A stretch of 17,976 nucleotides of DNA from Bacteroidales bacterium UBA3856 (GCA_002392525.1 DGHE01000083.1:27440-45415), one strand, 5' to 3'; counted from the stretch's first letter, positions 8,901 to 16,165 are shown. Numbers and translations are program-made. Notes: generated by a model from the sequence alone, not told the origin.

Positions 8901-9473
8901 TTTGAAGACCTCGGAGGAGCCTTCTTCGTCCACAATATTGAAGGTAGCGTTGCCGTAGGTGCCGCTGGCCTCGTAGGTGGTCTCCACCGTGGAGACGATA
9001 CCCTTCACGAAGACCTTCTTGGGGCTCTCGACATCGGCCCCCAGCTCCTTCACGTAGGCGATGGCGCCGGCCACGGTGAACGGTTTCTCCTTGGTACCAT
9101 CTCCATTGTCAATCTCGCCGTCCGGGCCCACCTGGTTGATGGTGATGGCCTGACGGGCAAAGCCGATGGAGAAGATGATGGTAGCGCTGCGGTTGTGGCC
9201 CTTGTTCTCGGTGACCGAGATGGAGAGTTTCTGAGCGTCGGAGCTGGCCGAGCCAGCCTCCTTGGAGAGGGCGACCCAGTCCGGCAGGCTGGTTACGGCC
9301 CAGTCGCGGGTGGCGACAAGGCTGATATCATGGGAAGAGACCTCGGCCTCAAAACTTACGTCCGTGGGGTTCACGGCGAGCTTGGCGGGACCAAGATCCA
9401 CTTCTTTCTTGTCACAGGCCGTGAGCAGGGCTGCTCCGGCTATGACTGCCAAAAAGAGTTTTCTAAGTTTCAT
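5949..9473 (-). CDS. Giant BACON and multi-OB-type surface lipoprotein (1174 aa)
   Basis: The lipoprotein signal MKLRKLFLAVIAGAALLTAC has Cys20. A BACON-like domain spans about 30-115 (LPDWVALSKEAGSAS, ending AITINQVG). Three related OB-type modules follow at about 127-248, 267-397 and 412-542. Each has an entry motif (KEKPFTVAGAIAYV, LEDPYNPAGIAAV, PETAFTASEANAWI), a core like YGNASFYITD, then VGDEVIVYGP and a closing SLNGV or YSVN. About 558-700 is a separate beta-rich domain, joined through a GGDTP linker to another OB-type module (about 722-835). One or two more OB-like stretches span about 840-1020. The end (about 1025-1174) is a beta-sandwich-like domain with SISNFNNNNWNWTNIRCGRK, a type I associate with Bacteroidota secreted nucleases. 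No catalytic motif is seen. It is probably a binding or scaffold protein on the cell surface; nucleic acid as ligand is inferred from the OB-like modules and the neighbouring nucleases. Confidence 0.85.
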   Translation of the reverse strand: MKLRKLFLAVIAGAALLTACDKKEVDLGPAKLAVNPTDVSFEAEVSSHDISLVATRDWAVTSLPDWVALSKEAGSASSDAQKLSISVTENKGHNRSATIIFSIGFARQAITINQVGPDGEIDNGDGTKEKPFTVAGAIAYVKELGADVESPKKVFVKGIVSTVETTYEASGTYGNATFNIVDEEGSSEVFKVYQTYYLGNVKWTKGDNNPDIKEKDEVIIYGKIYNYKGNTPETVSKGASFVYSLNGVNRGGDDSGQGGEGTPKGTGTLEDPYNPAGIAAVAAALADNAVSTESYYMKGKISKIAVSKNVDQTFANSGDYGNASFYITDSEDATGEFYIYQTYYLGNRKWVTGDTDIKVGDEVIVYGPVTKYVSNYGTTLETSGKGASYIYSLNGVTDGGTVVPPTPIEHDGLTPETAFTASEANAWIMANIEGNSNTGDTKYYVKGIIQRFYQKSGVDQNFAADAKYHQASFYITDDGKEAADKEFEAYQINYLAGATFDATKDTDVKVGDEVVIYGPLAKYNTTAETAGKGAAYLYSVNAGGEVPPTPGPGGDEVGIMETNVTMIAGTNAYDDGKLTVTYNGTTYENVKHIKYGKGSAYGNGSIVLPAGTVEIEFFAVGWKGKDATLQFTIGETVKKVNVVANDGATNTSPYSMTVADSDHYTVSLGSALAVETTVKVETIADANTGYRAFLFGVHAKKTSGGDTPGGDTPGGDTPAKPVNEGTLESPFTVADALIAAKDADLTGKEYYVKAVVGKDIAIKNGAASFELMDGTTDGKLTVVKAKSFKGAAFDGSEPLDWLDEVILKGTVTEYSTLPALTEGELVLWNGKKTFKDPEKDLSKIIALAKNADAYFEGLVSAVTTKSFVVTDGTNNVYVYQPATMAAIGDKVTVMGTAGAYNGLFQINKNAEVEVISSGNTVTYPDATDITADFDSYAAKVNAFVKVLASVAVADSKVTVTVEGATAALQVTDAPGALGLAALDGKKAVITGYFGGSYTKNSATTKYIIATKAEEYSEAPKDIVLTFPDENKDKNKVGSYTDTWTAKIGDNSWSISNFNNNNWNWTNIRCGRKNNDSVASIILNEAPTFAVSEIVVNIASIVANKVNKVKLYISTEADFSTDAGGVILTSPKAGDNKLTISSPQANRYYKIEFDCVSHTANGFVQVNSVTYKVAE
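7321..7365 (-). repeat. Three-copy 15-bp tandem repeat encoding a GGDTP linker
   Basis: The plus-strand units GGCGTGTCACCGCCG, GGGGTGTCACCGCCG and GGGGTGTCGCCACCA lie head to tail. They encode three GGDTP repeats at about residues 704-718 of the giant lipoprotein. The first two units differ at one base; the third differs at three more. The product is a flexible Gly/Pro linker between the central beta domain and the next OB-type module. Copy number may vary between strains by slippage. Confidence 0.85.
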
Positions 9474-9497
9474 ATTCAGTTGTTATTATGTTTTTAA

Positions 9498-10637
9498 CTA
9501 TTCAGTCTTGCCGTTGAGCTGGATGAGCACGCTGCCCTTGTTCACCTCGGGGGTGTTGCCTTTATAATTGGCAAGGGTGCCCTTCAGGATGACTTCGTCA
9601 CCCACCTTGAGGTCTTCCTCCGAAGAGAATTTTTCTCCGCCGAAGCTCTTGCCGGCATATACCTGCATGTACTTGGCGTCGTCCAGCACATGGGCGCCGT
9701 CGTCGGTGATGTAGTAGGTGAAGTCTCCGTAGGAAGAGGAGAAGGACTTGATCTTGCTCACGATACCCTTGACGTACACTTCGCCGGAGTTGACACCATC
9801 GGCGAGGGCCGATGCCTCTGCCACGGCCTTGCCCACGTTGTACGGGGACTCTGCCGTGCCTTCACCGTAAGGAGCGCCCAGGCCGTTCACGCCCAGGATC
9901 TGGGCCTCGTTCTGCTTGGTCTCCACCGTTTCCTTATACTGGGTAATGGGGCCGAAGATGGTGACGACGTCCCCTACCTTGGGCTCCACGACACCGGTGT
10001 ATGCCACCAGGCCGTAATCTTTTGCACGGTACACTTCGAAGGCGTCGTTGTCGTTGTCCGGAGCCGTACCGTCGTCGGAAATCCAGAAGGTGGCGTTGCC
10101 GTAGCCGCTGCCGTCGGGCAGCTTGGCACTCATGTCGACCGCCTTGTACATGATACCGCGCACATAGACGCTGCCGGAAGGCACGTTGCCGGCCTTCACG
10201 TCCTTCACGATGTCGGAGGGCTTGTACGGGGTTTCACGGGAACCCTTCACTTCCGTGGGATCATTGGCGCCGGGCTGGGTGAAGCGCACGGAAGCGCTGG
10301 CGGCGTCGGTGAGGATGGAGATGACGGCATCCCGCTTGAGGTCCTTGTTGGCCTTGTAGGTGATGGTTATGTCAATGGGGCGCAGGGAACCCTGGCCTTC
10401 CATGGGCGACACTTTGATATCGTTCACCGGGCTTTCCGCGTTGGCGGCGCTGACGACAATGTGCCAGGGCAGATTGGCCATGAAGGTGAAAGCGGCCTCA
10501 CCGGCCTCAGCGTTTTCCAGGACAATGGAAGCCGTGCTGGTAGTAATCTTCGGGGCCTCGACGTTGAAAGTTTCCTCGCTACAGGCCACTACTGCCAGGG
10601 AAAGGGCAATTCCACAAAGAATATTATTGATTTTCAT
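9498..10637 (-). CDS. BACON and double OB-type lipoprotein (379 aa)
   Basis: The signal MKINNILCGIALSLAVVACS has a lipobox with Cys19, followed directly by Ser-Glu-Glu. An acidic stretch just after the cysteine resembles the lipoprotein export signal of surface lipoproteins in Bacteroidota, so surface display is plausible. A BACON-like domain covers about 30-121 (ending ASVRFTQPGAN). Two OB-type modules follow at about 134-250 (TPYKPSDIV, YVRGIMYKA, YGNATFWISDDG, VGDVVTIFGPITQY, LGVNG) and 262-376 (SPYNVGKAV, YVKGIVSKI, DFTYYITDDG, KVGDEVILKGTLANY, IQLNG). They share signatures with the modules of the next gene, so the two look like paralogues of different repeat number. The gene sits 13 nt after the Oar-like receptor stop and 24 nt before the giant lipoprotein start. 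Position directly after a receptor suggests a role like SusD, but there is no SusD fold signature. The ligand is unproven. Confidence 0.85.
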   Translation of the reverse strand: MKINNILCGIALSLAVVACSEETFNVEAPKITTSTASIVLENAEAGEAAFTFMANLPWHIVVSAANAESPVNDIKVSPMEGQGSLRPIDITITYKANKDLKRDAVISILTDAASASVRFTQPGANDPTEVKGSRETPYKPSDIVKDVKAGNVPSGSVYVRGIMYKAVDMSAKLPDGSGYGNATFWISDDGTAPDNDNDAFEVYRAKDYGLVAYTGVVEPKVGDVVTIFGPITQYKETVETKQNEAQILGVNGLGAPYGEGTAESPYNVGKAVAEASALADGVNSGEVYVKGIVSKIKSFSSSYGDFTYYITDDGAHVLDDAKYMQVYAGKSFGGEKFSSEEDLKVGDEVILKGTLANYKGNTPEVNKGSVLIQLNGKTE

Positions 10638-10650
10638 AAGGCGTGAGGGA

Positions 10651-13600
10651 TTAGAAGATGTAACGGGCGCTCACGATCATGGACCAGGTGCTGGCCGTGC
10701 TCACGGAACGGGAATAGGTCTCCTTGAGGACCTCGGTTCCGTTACGCTGGAACTCGAAGACAGGCTTGGCGCCTTCCAGATACACTTTGTCAGGGTTGGT
10801 GAGGTTGAGCGGCTTGGTGTTGCCGTAACCGTCTCCCAGATTGAGGCCGTACACGTTGCCCCACCAGGGATTGAGCATGTTGGCGAAGTTCTCGATGTCT
10901 ACACCCAGCTGGATGGTGTGCTTGTGGTGTCTGGAGCCCGTGTAGAAGTAGAAGTTCTGGGCAATCTTGAGGTCGAACTTGTGCACCCAGGGAGATACGC
11001 TGGCGTTGCGCTCGGCCACCTCGCCGGTGTGCTTGCGAAGATAGGGATCCTGCTGGATGTAGTTCCAGAAGTCGATCTTCTGCTCCTCGGCCGTATAGGT
11101 GTGGGACACCTTGTCGGCGTCGGTGTAGCTGGTGGGGTTGAACTGCCAGCCATTGGGGCCGAAGAGGTCATTGTAGGTGGGGATGTCAATGAGGCTGTAC
11201 TGGTAAGCGCCGTCATTGTAGATGTTGTTCACGTAGTTGACGCTGCCGCGGCTGCGGGGGCCACCGTTGTACTGCAGGGCGATGGTGGTGCCAAAGTACT
11301 TGTAGTAGTCCTTGGTCCAGGTGATGTTGGCCATGACGCGGTGCGGCATCACGTAGTTGGGAATGCCCAGTTCCATGTTGTTGGTGCCGCGTTTGGTAAT
11401 GAGGTCTTTCCAGGCCGACGACACCTGGTCTCCCACGCCGTCGTTGATGGAACGGGCGTCGGTGTAAGTGTAGCTGATGTTGCCGGTGAGGCCTTTCCAG
11501 AGCTTCTTGGAGAGGCTGGCGGTGATGGAATAATAGTAACCCCACAGGGCCTTGTTGTTCACGTTGTTCAGAAGGAACACGTCCTTCATGTTGTTATTGT
11601 AGTACCCGTTGCTGTAGTAGGGACGGGCGCTGATGTCCGGAACCTGGTCCAGGGAAGCAGGGCTCTTGAGGCCGATGTTGGTGATGGTGACGGGAAACAT
11701 CTCCTTGCTGTACACGCCTTCCACGGAGAAGGTCCAGTCGGCAGGGAGCTCTACGTCCACGGCCAGGGAGGACTTCCAGGTGCGAGGATTCTTGATGGCC
11801 GGGTCGATGAGCGTAAGCTGCGTGAGGGTGTCGGGAATCTTGGGCGTATAGCTGCCGCCGTAGATGGACTGGATAATGGCATTGCGGTCTGTGCCGATGG
11901 CCGGGATGGGCGTAGTGCCGCCGGCCTTGAGGGCAATGGGTGTCTGGACCACGCCGGAGTTGCCGGCCTGGGCCACGATCCACACGAACGGGATACGGCC
12001 CACGAACAGGCCGGTACCGCCGCGGAGGACCAGCTTTCGGTTACCCAGCACATCCCAATTGAAGCCTACGCGGGGAGAAACCGTGACGCGGGCCTTGGGA
12101 AGTTCGGCGGTGTCATATTTGCCTTCCGGATTGGTGAACGTGGGGGCGAAGGTGGCCGCAGCCACGTTGGGATTGTAGTTGTAGGCGATGGAAGGATAGA
12201 AAGGATACTCCAGACGGATGCCCGCGGTGACGCGGAAGTTGTTGGAGAAGTTGATCTGGTCCTGGAGGTAGGCCGATACCTGCTCGTACTGGAACGTGGG
12301 ATATTCCTGGGAGAGGTTCACGTTGTTGCCGTGGGTGACGGCGAACTGGGACGGGTTGTCGAATACAGTCTTGTCCAGGATGGACGAGTAGAGGGCCTGC
12401 TCCGTGGGAAATTCGAATACGTATGCGGCACCGCCCTGGGTCTGATAACCATTGGTGGTGTGGTTGTACTCGAACTGGGCGCCCAGGAGGAGGTTGTGGA
12501 TACCGGCGCTGAGGGTGAGTTCGTCGGTGGCCAGCACCGTGTGCACGTCCCGGAGGTTACCGTAGGAGAAGGTCTCGGAGCCGAAGACGGTGTAGATGGC
12601 GCGGTCGCCGCCCACGCCCACTACCATGTCCACGCCCGGGAAGTAACCGCCTTCCTGGCTGCGGGGGTCGTACTGGTGGGAGTAGGTGGCGCGGAGGGTA
12701 TTGTTGAGCTTGCCGTCCAGGAAGCGGGAGTTGAGCTCGGCCGCCACGGAGTAGAAGTTCTGTTCCTGGTAGTAGCGGGCGTTCTTGTAGTAGCTGGACC
12801 ACATGGAGGTGCGGCCGCCCTTGGGGGCGTAGCTGGTATCGAGGAAGCCCGTGAGGGAACCGGAAGGATTGGTAGCATACTTGGACTGCGTCATGCTGTA
12901 GCGCAGGTTCAGCTTATGGTTGCGGCCGATGTTCCAGTCCAGGCGGGCCAGGAGTTTGAGGGACGGGGACTGGATGGAGTAGCCGTTGTAGACGTCGGTG
13001 TCGTAGCCGTAGGTGTCCAGGAGGTATTTGCTCAGGGCATCGAGAACTACGGCGCTGGGACGGGCCACGCCGTCCTTTCCGTTGGTGAACACTTCCTTGT
13101 CGCCGTCGCGCACGAGCGTGCCGGTTCCGTCATCGATGTAGTTGGAGTAGCGGCGGGAGGGGCCGGGCGTCACGCTGTTGTCGGCCTCCACATTGAGGAA
13201 GAAGAAGAGTTTGTCCTTGACGATGGGACCGCCCACGGAGGCGCCGTACATGAAGTAGCGGCTGGGGTCTGTGGTGAGGGGCTTGTAGTCTGCCACCAAG
13301 TCTCCCCGCATGTTCTGGTTGCGGAAGTAAACGTAGGCCGTACCGGTTACCTGGTTGGTACCGCTTTTGGTGGTTGCTGCGATGCCGCCGCCGGTGAAGC
13401 CGCTCTGGCGCACGTCATACGGGGTGACGGAGATGGCCATCTGCTCCAGGGCGTCCAGGGAGATAGGGCTGCCGCCGGCCGGCAGGTTGGAGCCGATACC
13501 GAAGGCGTTATTGAAGGCGGCGCCGTCCACGGTCACATAGGACTGGCGGTAGTTACCGCCGCCGATGGAAACCTTGGAACCGTTCACATAGGCCTGAGGC

Positions 13601-14088
13601 GTCTGCTTGAGGAGGTCGTTCATGCTGCGGCTTACGGTGGGCAGGACCTGGATTTCCTTGGCGCTCATGGAAGTGATGGCGCCGGCGCGGTCGCTTCTCA
13701 TGTTGGAGGTGCGGCCCTCGGCCTTTACCACCACGCCTTCCAGCGTGAGGGATTCCTCGGCCAGGGTGGTATCCAGCACCAGGTTGTCCGACAGGGCTAC
13801 GGTGATGTCCTTGAAGACGGCATCGGCATAACCCATGCAGGCTACGGTAACGGTGTAGGGGCCGCCGGCCGTGATGCTGTTGAGCCGATAGTAGCCCTTG
13901 GCGTCGGTGACCGAGTAGTACTGCGAGCCCGTGGGCTCGTGGACGGCCACCACGGTGGCGCCCACCACGGGACCGGACTCATCCGTGATGCGTCCGCTCA
14001 TGGAGGAGGTTGTCACCTGGGCAAAGGCAATAACGCTCACCAGCAAAGCTATGCAGGTGAGCATCAGGCTTTTAAAGACGTTTTTCAT
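10651..14088 (-). CDS. Oar-like TonB-dependent outer-membrane receptor (1145 aa)
   Basis: The signal peptide ends near residue 24 (ALLVSVIAFAQ). A carboxypeptidase-regulatory-like domain spans about 27-110 (MSGRITDESGPVVGATVVAV, then YYRLNSITAGGPYTVTVACM). A plug region with the Oar pattern follows: DLLKQTPQAYVNGSKVSIGG, SYVTVDGAAFNNAFG, and TPYDVRQSGFTGGGIAATTK at about 215-235. The remainder is a large aromatic-rich beta-barrel that ends TWSMIVSARYIF. The length is usual for the Oar/SusC-like receptor class. It is the first gene of the long operon and has its own Bacteroides-type promoter just upstream. The gene after it encodes a lipoprotein that could act as its surface lid. The family is clear. 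The substrate is not; being cotranscribed with two nucleases favours nucleic-acid breakdown products. Oar-like receptors have been linked to other cargo, including peptides, so a different substrate remains possible. Confidence 0.9.
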   Translation of the reverse strand: MKNVFKSLMLTCIALLVSVIAFAQVTTSSMSGRITDESGPVVGATVVAVHEPTGSQYYSVTDAKGYYRLNSITAGGPYTVTVACMGYADAVFKDITVALSDNLVLDTTLAEESLTLEGVVVKAEGRTSNMRSDRAGAITSMSAKEIQVLPTVSRSMNDLLKQTPQAYVNGSKVSIGGGNYRQSYVTVDGAAFNNAFGIGSNLPAGGSPISLDALEQMAISVTPYDVRQSGFTGGGIAATTKSGTNQVTGTAYVYFRNQNMRGDLVADYKPLTTDPSRYFMYGASVGGPIVKDKLFFFLNVEADNSVTPGPSRRYSNYIDDGTGTLVRDGDKEVFTNGKDGVARPSAVVLDALSKYLLDTYGYDTDVYNGYSIQSPSLKLLARLDWNIGRNHKLNLRYSMTQSKYATNPSGSLTGFLDTSYAPKGGRTSMWSSYYKNARYYQEQNFYSVAAELNSRFLDGKLNNTLRATYSHQYDPRSQEGGYFPGVDMVVGVGGDRAIYTVFGSETFSYGNLRDVHTVLATDELTLSAGIHNLLLGAQFEYNHTTNGYQTQGGAAYVFEFPTEQALYSSILDKTVFDNPSQFAVTHGNNVNLSQEYPTFQYEQVSAYLQDQINFSNNFRVTAGIRLEYPFYPSIAYNYNPNVAAATFAPTFTNPEGKYDTAELPKARVTVSPRVGFNWDVLGNRKLVLRGGTGLFVGRIPFVWIVAQAGNSGVVQTPIALKAGGTTPIPAIGTDRNAIIQSIYGGSYTPKIPDTLTQLTLIDPAIKNPRTWKSSLAVDVELPADWTFSVEGVYSKEMFPVTITNIGLKSPASLDQVPDISARPYYSNGYYNNNMKDVFLLNNVNNKALWGYYYSITASLSKKLWKGLTGNISYTYTDARSINDGVGDQVSSAWKDLITKRGTNNMELGIPNYVMPHRVMANITWTKDYYKYFGTTIALQYNGGPRSRGSVNYVNNIYNDGAYQYSLIDIPTYNDLFGPNGWQFNPTSYTDADKVSHTYTAEEQKIDFWNYIQQDPYLRKHTGEVAERNASVSPWVHKFDLKIAQNFYFYTGSRHHKHTIQLGVDIENFANMLNPWWGNVYGLNLGDGYGNTKPLNLTNPDKVYLEGAKPVFEFQRNGTEVLKETYSRSVSTASTWSMIVSARYIF

Positions 14089-14141
14089 AAAGTTTACCTT
14101 GTATAAATATTGATACTGTCAATCTCATGTGGCAATACGCA

Positions 14142-14173
14142 CAAATATACGAAGATTTCCCTGTAAATACAAA
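14142..14173 (-). promoter_or_regulatory. Bacteroides-type promoter of the nuclease/receptor operon
   Basis: Read on the minus strand, TTTG (14170-14173) is followed after 20 nt by TATATTTG (14142-14149). This fits the Bacteroidota consensus TTTG, 19-21 nt, TAnnTTTG. Transcription should begin near 14135, giving a leader of about 47 nt before the ATG at 14086-14088. The upstream box lies only 8 nt beyond the stop of the transporter gene, so the operon is probably transcribed separately from it. The leader contains the near-palindrome GTATAAATATTGATAC (14101-14116, plus-strand reading), a possible operator or weak hairpin. Confidence 0.75.
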
Positions 14174-14181
14174 CATGCGCC

Positions 14182-15516
14182 TTAGCGGCGCAGGTACTTC
14201 CAGCCAATGACGGGAAGCGAGAACGCCAGGAAGCATGCTGCAATCCAGAAAACGGATACAGGAAGGAAGTTGTAGAAGCCGTCAGAGGCGAATCCGTCGA
14301 TGAGCAGGCCGCTGACGACGGACTGCAGGCCGGCCGCTGCATAGCTGGAAATGCCCACAATGCCCAGGGCGGCGCCGGTGGCGCGGCGCGGCACAAAATC
14401 GAGGGCCATGAGGCCGGCTACGATGCAGAAAACCACGGAGAACGAGCAGCTGAAAACAGCCACAAAGGCCATATTGAGACCGAAGCCGCCGTCCATGAAG
14501 AGGAATCCCGCGAGGGAGAGGACGGCCAGGATGCCGGAAATGACTACTGGCCGCACACGATTGCCGCGGAACAGGACGTCGGAGAGCCAGCCGGCGGCAA
14601 GGTTCCCGGCGACGCCGAAGACTTCGGCCAGGCCAATGATCTGTGTAGCCCGCTCCAGCGAGAAGTCTTTCTGCTTCTGGAGGAACAGCACGCCCCAGTC
14701 GCTCACGGCATGCTGCGTAATGTAGAGAAACGCCGTGGAAATGGCGATAACCCAAATGCCGGGATGCTTAAAAACCCACTTCTGCAGTTCGCGGGTGGGC
14801 TTTTTCTCCTGGGCCGGTTCTCCGGAAAGTTCTTCCACAGAGGGTAGTCCTTCGCTCTCGGGGGTGTCGGAGATGAAGAGGAGGGAGACCATAAGGCCGA
14901 TGCCTCCCGCCACGGCCGCAGCCAGAAAGCCCCACTGCCAGCCCGCCGCCGCGACGATGAAGCCGGTCATGATCATGGAGACGGCTTTGCCCAGCTGGGG
15001 CGTGGAGGAGAAGATGCCGTACATGGTGCCGCGGCTTTTGAGCGGGAACCATCGGCTCAAAGAAATGGTGCCGGGCGGCGAGCCCATGGACTGCATCCAG
15101 CCGTTGACGCCCCAAAAGAGCGAGAAGGCGGCAAAAAGCAGGCCCGACGGCCAGCTCCACTGGCCCAGAAGGCCCAGGATGAGGTTTATGAGGGCCGATA
15201 CCCCAATGCCTACGGCCATGAAACGGCGGATGTTGCAGTAGTCGGCGATGAAGCCGTTGAGGAACTTCCCTACCGCATACACGAAATAGAAGGCAGAGCC
15301 AATGATGCCCAGCTGCCCGGCCGTGAGCACGCCGCCGTCGATGAGGGGCTGTTTTACCACGCCCAGCGTCATGCGGCATACGTAGTAGAGGGTATAGGCT
15401 GCCGTCACGCCCCAGAAGGTACGGGTACGGAGGCGCTTGTACGTCCGGTCCACCTCGGGTGCAGGGACTTTCTGCGCGCGGGGCTTGCTGATGCGGAACC
15501 AGGAGTACAAGGACAT
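14182..15516 (-). CDS. Organophosphate:phosphate antiporter (OPA) family MFS transporter
   Basis: This is a 444-aa, 12-helix inner-membrane transporter of the GlpT/UhpT/UhpC type. Family signs include YYVCRMTLGVVKQPL (about 44-58), with Arg48 at the place of the first phosphate-binding arginine of GlpT. FYFVYAVGKFLNGFIAD (76-92), GWMQSMGSPPGTISLSRWF (139-157) and SRGTMYGIFSSTPQLG (161-176) also match. Members exchange phosphate for glycerol-3-phosphate, hexose phosphates or phosphoglycerates. The second binding arginine of GlpT (Arg269, in LRYGILDW) appears to be Gln268 here (TQHAVSDW), so substrate or mechanism may differ, and a sensor role as in UhpC cannot be ruled out. The gene starts 3 nt after the HAD phosphatase stop and is clearly in the same transcript. 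I give no gene symbol because the substrate is undetermined. Confidence 0.87.
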   Translation of the reverse strand: MSLYSWFRISKPRAQKVPAPEVDRTYKRLRTRTFWGVTAAYTLYYVCRMTLGVVKQPLIDGGVLTAGQLGIIGSAFYFVYAVGKFLNGFIADYCNIRRFMAVGIGVSALINLILGLLGQWSWPSGLLFAAFSLFWGVNGWMQSMGSPPGTISLSRWFPLKSRGTMYGIFSSTPQLGKAVSMIMTGFIVAAAGWQWGFLAAAVAGGIGLMVSLLFISDTPESEGLPSVEELSGEPAQEKKPTRELQKWVFKHPGIWVIAISTAFLYITQHAVSDWGVLFLQKQKDFSLERATQIIGLAEVFGVAGNLAAGWLSDVLFRGNRVRPVVISGILAVLSLAGFLFMDGGFGLNMAFVAVFSCSFSVVFCIVAGLMALDFVPRRATGAALGIVGISSYAAAGLQSVVSGLLIDGFASDGFYNFLPVSVFWIAACFLAFSLPVIGWKYLRR

Positions 15517-15519
15517 GGA

Positions 15520-16128
15520 TTAAAGGTCTGCGAGAAGGGTGGAAAGACGGGTGCCGTGCACATAGAGGCGTGCCTGAAGGCCGGCCGCGCGGGCCGCTTC
15601 CACGTTGACGTCGTTGTCGTCGATGAAAAGGATTTCCCCGGCAGGCAGGCCGATGCCTTTGACCGTAGCCTCGTAGATTTCCCGCGAGGGTTTGAGGAGT
15701 CGCATCTCGGAGGAGATGAACTGGCCTTTGAAGGTTTCGGGGCCAATCCCGTTTTCGCGGAACATGCCGGTAATGATGGGCATGGCGATGGGGTTGTTGT
15801 TGGAGAGAAGGTACAACGGGTAGCGTGTAGCAAGCTCTTTCACGGTTTCTACGGTGTCCTGGGTCATGCCCGTGAGGAGGGAGCCCATGCAGCGGTCTAC
15901 GTCGGAGGGTTTGCTGCCGGGTTTGGACTCCGAGAGCACCAGTGTCCGGAACTCGTCTCCCGAGAGGCGGCCGGCTTCCATTTCTCCGTAGATGCCTTTC
16001 TGGTGGTAAGGGTCCAGTAATTCCGTGATGCGGTAGAACCCGAGGATATTCTCGAAGGCGTCAATGCACCGCGCCAGGTCCAGGCCGATGAGCACGCCGC
16101 CTATGTCAAAAACGATTGCTTTTATCAT
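15520..16128 (-). CDS. HAD-superfamily phosphatase, YihX-like
   Basis: This is a 202-aa cytoplasmic HAD-IA hydrolase. Motif I is VFDIGGVL with nucleophile Asp8; the residue two positions on is Gly, as in E. coli YihX (FDLGNV), instead of the usual second Asp. Motif II is LLSNNN with Ser109, motif III is the lysine in LLKPSREIY (Lys146), and motif IV is LFIDDND (Asp170-Asp171). A helical cap lies between about residues 16 and 90. YihX acts on alpha-glucose-1-phosphate, and relatives remove phosphate from sugar phosphates or nucleotides. The true substrate is unknown. Pairing with an organophosphate transporter 3 nt downstream suggests it processes the phosphate ester that the transporter brings in. 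The start ATG at 16126-16128 lies only 8 nt from a TAnnTTTG box, so the message may have almost no leader. Confidence 0.87.
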   Translation of the reverse strand: MIKAIVFDIGGVLIGLDLARCIDAFENILGFYRITELLDPYHQKGIYGEMEAGRLSGDEFRTLVLSESKPGSKPSDVDRCMGSLLTGMTQDTVETVKELATRYPLYLLSNNNPIAMPIITGMFRENGIGPETFKGQFISSEMRLLKPSREIYEATVKGIGLPAGEILFIDDNDVNVEAARAAGLQARLYVHGTRLSTLLADL

Positions 16129-16136
16129 AATTCGTG

Positions 16137-16144
16137 CAAAGTTA
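16137..16144 (-). promoter_or_regulatory. -7 box of the HAD-transporter operon
   Basis: On the minus strand this reads TAACTTTG and matches TAnnTTTG. No good TTTG box is visible 19-21 nt upstream. A start site about 7 nt after the box would fall at or just before the HAD start codon. Confidence 0.5.
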
Positions 16145-16157
16145 CTGAAAAAATCAT

Positions 16158-16165
16158 TACCTTTG
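16158..16165 (+). promoter_or_regulatory. -7 box of the YitT-family gene
   Basis: TACCTTTG matches TAnnTTTG, 20 nt before the ATG at 16186. The upstream box is weak. It lies back to back with the minus-strand box at 16137-16144, with 13 nt between them, so the two divergent promoters overlap and may compete for polymerase or share a regulator. Confidence 0.5.

Noticed and set aside
6003..9497. Plus-strand open frame of 1164 codons opposite the giant lipoprotein
   Set aside because: It mirrors the lipoprotein gene almost exactly and has low-complexity antisense composition. It is a by-product of third-position G/C bias.
10651..14088. SusC of a glycan utilisation pair
   Set aside because: No SusD-like gene or carbohydrate-active enzyme is present, and the plug region reads as Oar-like. 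Glycan import is not excluded but has no local support.
10360..14106. Plus-strand open frame of 1248 codons opposite the Oar-like receptor
   Set aside because: It has the same antisense character, with no signal peptide or known motif, and would overlap two well-supported minus-strand genes.
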